Positions 58,995 to 64,000 of a stretch of 64,000 nucleotides of DNA are shown piece by piece. The position numbers were made by a program, and so were the translations under genes. The notes under the pieces were generated by a model, which saw only the letters and a list, made by a program, of their open reading frames with translations, had not been told where the DNA came from and did not search any database. The stretch covers positions 1-64,000 of the forward strand of contig NW_025954993.1 in NCBI RefSeq assembly GCF_022376445.1, given 5' to 3'. Positions within the stretch are counted from its first letter, which is position 1. The number at the start of each line of letters is the position of its first letter. The stretch is from Fomitopsis serialis (taxonomy: Eukaryota > Basidiomycota > Agaricomycetes > Polyporales > Fomitopsidaceae).

Positions 58995-61900
58995 CTAATG
59001 ATCTTGGGACGCGATGCATTGACACAGTCGTGCTGCGCGATTAGCGTTTGACAAAGTTACATTGCGAATTACCTCTCTACGTTCCCGTGCACCTAACTGG
59101 GCTCGCGAGAATACCTTCCTTAAGCCCGCCGGCTTCCTCTTGTCCTTCTCCTTACTATTATCCCCGGTTTGATCCTCTATGCGAGGGCTGGTGGTCTCGC
59201 TTCCTGCCACCGGCCGCATATGATCTCGCACGTCTGCACCGTCGGTAGCACTACTCGACCTCCCATGCGAATGGACGCCCACCTCCACTGCTGGTAGCAG
59301 TTCCAGACTGCGAACGAAAGGCACCGGTGGTTGTGCCCGCTGAGCGACCGAGTTCTTCCTATCCCTCCACATCGCCGAGCTCTTCTTCACTAGTCTTTGA
59401 CGCCATTCGCTGGCACGCGTCTGCCAGCTATGTGCAGCCTTCCGACCCGCCTTAACTCCCTTACGGACGTCGTCCTCTGTAGGTAGGGAGACAGCGGAGC
59501 AGAACGTGTCACCCATGGCTGGCGATCTGACTCCCTCAGTAGAGGTATCACCATCTGACACGAGACAATCAGTACCACGACCGCTTGACCGATGAATGGA
59601 AACCAACTTTCGGTGCCAGTAAGAGACGTCTGGCTGGGCAATGGTACGTCCAGCAAAGCAAGGGCTTCCAGTGGGATGTCTGTCGGCACAGCAATAATAT
59701 GTCCGAAGAGCGTCCCATTTGCCCTAGTGACTTGGACAACGCGCCAACCGGCTGTGAGCGTCAGCGCAGCCATTTCTCGGAGTGTACGCTCCTGAGAATT
59801 AAATGTCACGCGCATCTGTAAAGAACGATCAGCGCGATCCACGTCAAATGATGAACACGATGTACCGTCAAGTCCAACCAGTAAGCATTTGCATTTGCCT
59901 TCCCTAGATTCGGGAGCAATGGCGAACCCTCGGGTGCGAGCGTGCGCACAGTGCCTGGGAGAGGTGGAGCCTTCATCTTCTCTTTCATCTCCGCATCTGC
60001 CCGAGGTGAACCTGGATCGAGGTCTTCGTCGATACAAGCCAAGGGTAAGACCCAGTCCGCGAGAAGCAACTTTGTATCCGGGCCTGCTGCGCGTCGGAGG
60101 TGTAGAAGGATACTATGAGCGAGAACCTTGATCAGGGCACTTCAATTTTACACGAAATGCCAACGCACCGAGTGACATACGGATCCGGCCAGTCGTGGGT
60201 GATTACACGCAAGAGGAACACCGCAGGTATGTCCCCGCTAGCCGCCCCTCTGGACGTCTCTCGCAAGACAGAAGGCCACGGTGGCTGCGGCGCAAAGAAA
60301 TCATGTCCTTGGAATGCGGCACGACCAGTCTCCAGGAACTCAGGACTCCTATCCTGCCAAGCCTTTATAGGGGTTCAATCATAGCTGCACAAGAGCTCGA
60401 GATTACTCACAGCCTCCCCCATGATTGCAACCTGCGGACGATCCTGCACCAAAAAACGCAAATGCGGGAACGCGTGCGCAAGCAAGAGCGAGGTAGATCC
60501 AATGCCACCACCTACGTCTACCACGACAGAATCTTGGGGTAGCGAATGCCACGGAAACCCTGTGTATTGTTTGGCATCAGGGGTTCCCAATCTATTACCA
60601 TCGTTGACGCACCGCCAATAATCGCTCCTGGAACTTCCCATGCTCCGGTTCCTGTCATAGCTATACCAAATCGTTTGAGACGAGAGGCATTCTCCTTCGT
60701 CTCGAGCCATTCGAAGTATGGTGCGTTTGTACGGAATGCAAGATTGAACGGCGCGTGCATCAGATTCTTTGTAGCGGCTTTCTGTGGTTTCCTTGTCTTC
60801 GATACAATCTCCCGTCCACCTAAGGTAGTGGCTGGCGTCGACTGCGGGATAGCGGCTGGCTCTCCAGATTCACGGTTCAAAGACGCGAATTCGTGCTGAT
60901 CTCCCAATGCAAGGTCAGCAAGGCTGGCGTGGCTAAGGTTGTCATGAGCAGCGTGCTGACGACCCAGACCGCGATCTCTCCCCACTGAGTCTTGCGAACC
61001 GCGAGTCGGACGTGCGTCCTGTTCGCTAACTTCCCCTCGATTGGTGGCAGTCGTTGCACTGATGGCTGTATATCGTCTAGAGGAGGTAGGTAGCAATCCG
61101 TCAGGTATGCAGCGACTTGAAAACTCGTCTGTGCTGTAGGCAACCGAGTCAAAAGTGAATTCGGAGTCGCGAGACTCGTCACGTACCAAAGTCCAACGAA
61201 TGCTGCGATGCCATTCGTGCCCTCGTACTTCGCTTCTGACCTGTTTAATGAAAGGTACCAGATAACAATCACCGAACACACCCATACGAACATGCACGTC
61301 AGCGACTCAGTCCCCAAACCACAGGCAAGAACGCTCACGCGTGCATCAGTTCGGACAGGTCCCTCCCACTATCCATAGCGCTTGACACGCGATTGTTCGC
61401 GAATACGTCGGTCTCACTTCCTTGTGATATGGTGAGTCGCGAGCAAGCGCAGCGCATGACCTGTCGAAGATACATATATATTTTCAGCTCGGCCGTCAGG
61501 CTGAAATACCAGAAGAACAGACGACGCACTCAACAAAGCAGGATCCATGTCACTCGTCTCCTCCTGCTATCACCGCTCTCGTGTTCTCCAGGGTCGGTCT
61601 GCGTCTCTCCCGATGGTCCGCTCTCGATCTCTCCAGACGAACCCGCTTGCCAGCGATCGAATTCGCAGACTCCTTCCTACCAGCCCGGCGAATCTCGCCC
61701 ACTCTATGCGCGATCTCCTTGACATGCATCCCCTTCGGTCCCGCCTCGCGCAATATCTCCGGTATATGTGCCGCCTCAAGCAAGCGCAGACACGCAGGGA
61801 GGTGATACTATAAGCGCGACGAAAGAAGAGCGCATCAGTACACGCGAAACACCGAGTACGGTGGACCGCTCACCCCCATCGCCGCATCGCACACGGTCAA

Positions 61901-64000
61901 GAACGGCCTCTGCACCTGGCGCACAACTGACCACACGCCGCCACGAGCCGGCTCACCGCCGCGAGCACCGCCGGGCTCTCAGACAGTCGTTCCGCCACCT
62001 CCCTTCTCGCGCGCGCAGCCGCTCCGTCATCCTTCGTGCTTGTGCTCGGAGTCGTCGGAGCGCGGGGTCCACCAGGCGTGTGCGGCGACCCTGAAGCCGC
62101 GTTCTTGCTCTCCGTAATACGCTGCCCGTCTTGTTGTGTGACATAATACGCCTCGTCCAGGTTCGGCCAATCGAGCTCTGGAAGGCCTGGTCTCACTGAT
62201 CCCTGGGCCCTCCCGCTCGGAGGGGGGGTCGGCACCGCGTTCGGTGTCGTGTCCAACTTTCTAGTCGTCGCGTTATGTCCATGCGAGGCGGGCTCCTCCC
62301 AAGCCGCCCCGAGCGCAGGCGCACTCTGCTTTGTAGCCCCCGGCGCTACGCTCAGCGGCGTGCTGCCAACCGCAGACAACGACACCTCGCTCGTCGACAT
62401 AAAACCCGAGCTGCGCCCTGGTGTATGCGCGCTCGTCAGCGTCGGTGACGACGCGGCAAAGAGCGACGCAGGCGTAGGGAGCTGCTGACCATCATCCCTC
62501 TCTGTCTGCTCGTCGTTCCCGCAATCCTTGCGGCCGACTAAGCTCTCGTGTGGCCGCGACCTCGTTGGCGTCAGAGCAGGCAGGAGGGCCAGCGGTGTCG
62601 GGCGCTTCCTCTCCTTTTCCCTGGGCGTCCTGGGCGAATCCGTCTCCCCGTACTCGGTTTGAGACGCTGGGCTCCGCACGCTCGTAGGTGTCTGAGGCGA
62701 TACCAGTCCCGAGGGCACGTGCGGGTTGGGCGCAAACTGGATAGGCGAGGGCGTCTCCTTCTCCCCCGCAGCGCGCCCCGGCGACTCCTCACACCACGCC
62801 AGCCCAGCTCCGCCTCCTGGGGTGACAGGCGAATCTCGCAGCGACGCCGCCGAGGTACACGCACGCGTCAGCGCAGACACAGACGCGGTGATCGACCCCG
62901 TCCGCCTGCGCACCGGCGTCACGGCGCTGATGTACGGTGGGCTCGCCGGTGACGCAAACGCAATCGGAGATAGAGCGTGTTCGGCGGACGCAGAGTCCAG
63001 ACTAGATCCTCCGCACGGCCTGGGGACACCTTGTGATGGTGTTGAAGTCGGCGTGACGGCGGTGTCGAGCGTAGGAGCGGTCGATACGTCGAGGGACGCG
63101 CCTGCGACAGCGATGTTGCCGGACGAACTGCCATGTCGACCAGTGACCCCAAGGAGGTTGGAGACGCGCCGGAAGGCGTTCGAAGCAGAGGTGACAGTGC
63201 CCGAGCGCTTGCGTGGTGCGCGCACGGGTGTAGATGCAAGGGCACCAGAAGAGCTGGACGGGACAGATACTGCCAAGTGAGATGAAGTCGACGCAACAGT
63301 GAGAATTACGGGGGATACGGGTGGCGTCTTGGTCGCGACAGTAGAATGGGAAGTCCCAACTTTGCCTACCTCCGGCGCGTCGATATCATTTCTGAGTTCG
63401 ATTCGCGAGGATGCATGCGAAGAGTAGGTGCCAGTCCCTGAATACGACGATAACGAAGACGTTCCGAAGGACGGAGCAGGCGAAGGTGCTCTTGAATCTA
63501 CGTGTGACTCTCCAGATGAAAGCAGAGTCGGAGTTGGGTACGGTCCTGCGTTTGTAGATGGAGTAGTCAGCAAATACATAGGATCAGTTTCGCGAGCAAA
63601 AGGACGAGGGCATCGTGGCAACCTTCAAACACAACATCGATGTCATGATGCTCTTCACCCTGAGGCGACCACGACATGCTATGTCCGGACAATCCAGCAA
63701 CGGAGGCTTGCATGTCCACACATCTCATCTCGTGATGCCACTCGACCCGAAACATCACAATAAAATCGACTACTCACCTGGGGACTGTGAAACCGACGAA
63801 GAGGGCGAATACGGCGAGTAAGGCGAGTACGGCACCGCAGTGTTTGGTGAATACGGAGATAGTGGGGACGGCGAGGGCGAGATAGGCGAACGCAGAACAT
63901 CGAGTGGGTCGGACGCAGCGGAAGCATCGCGGAAGACGTTCTCGATGTCGTCCAGCGCGTCGCCGATGATGGTGTGGAGGGCGCGGAGGGTCGCGAAGGC
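58995..64000 (-). CDS. SAM-dependent O-methyltransferase (family 2) with very long disordered N-terminal part; start outside window
   Basis: Transfers a methyl group from S-adenosylmethionine to a hydroxyl, often on secondary metabolites; substrate unknown. The N-terminal exon (64000 to 63778) reads AFATLRALHTIIGDALDDIE. After a 232-nt intron (63546-63777), exon 63545-61874 holds about 480 Ser/Thr/Pro-rich residues, then ELDWPNLDEAYYV and LSESPAVLAAVSRLVAACGQL. Dimerisation pieces follow: YHLPACLRLLEAAHIPEILRE, LRLLATHHI, DVFANNRVSSAMDSG. The catalytic domain has MTGTGAWEVPGAI, the SAM motif VVDVGGGIGS, AHDFF and VITHDWPDPY (His base). It continues LLLADWVLPLAC and MRVTFNSQERTLREMAAL. The C-terminus probably splices (41-nt intron) into a basic 200-aa tail ending at 58995; unspliced, it ends at 59390. 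At least three single-base gaps interrupt the frame (about 61410-61420 and 61916). Confidence 0.85.

Overview
The window is nuclear DNA from a filamentous basidiomycete, most likely a wood-decay Agaricomycete such as a member of Polyporales. This rests on compact genes with many introns of about 50 nt, basidiomycete-type Ty3/gypsy and DDE-1 transposons, the fungal fused arginine enzyme ARG5,6, and an O-methyltransferase of a type I associate with Agaricomycetes. No species can be named from the sequence alone.

Left third (1-13.6 kb) is mobile-element territory. A Ty3/gypsy retrotransposon lies on the minus strand: its 5' LTR and gag-protease frame are present and the rest of pol runs off the left edge. 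Next to it is the 3' end of a DDE-1 (pogo-like) transposase, then gene-free repeat-scarred DNA. From 7451 to 13548 sits a complete, very young LTR element: identical 201-bp LTRs, a 5-bp target duplication and a purine tract. It has a single 1771-codon ORF without recognisable protease, reverse transcriptase or integrase. That ORF is studded with short perfect inverted repeats, and this is the most unusual object in the window.

The rest is mostly housekeeping genes. In order: ribosomal protein eL38 (+), ARG5,6 (+), a Cys-rich unknown (-), class II myosin (+), a pogo-like DNA transposon with perfect 27-bp terminal repeats, a RING-H2 ubiquitin ligase (+), elongin C (-), a Bem46/ABHD13 alpha/beta hydrolase (-), a small secreted protein (+), an intergenic block with a four-times repeated palindrome, a calcineurin A catalytic subunit (-), a small unknown (+), a C2H2 zinc-finger protein (+), the E2 enzyme UBC13 (+), and an O-methyltransferase (-) that starts beyond the right edge. 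The genes do not form a pathway cluster. Three act in ubiquitin or cullin-ligase biology (RING, elongin C, UBC13), but they are spread out and their closeness is probably chance.

Exon structures were worked out by hand from GT..AG signals, frame continuity and family knowledge. For ARG5,6, calcineurin, Bem46, elongin C, eL38, the zinc-finger protein, the secreted protein and both unknowns the exon lengths add to a whole number of codons. UBC13, the O-methyltransferase and the myosin tail each show single-base gaps that break conserved frames; these may be assembly errors or real lesions and are reported separately. No standard tRNA, rRNA, or CRISPR array was identified.
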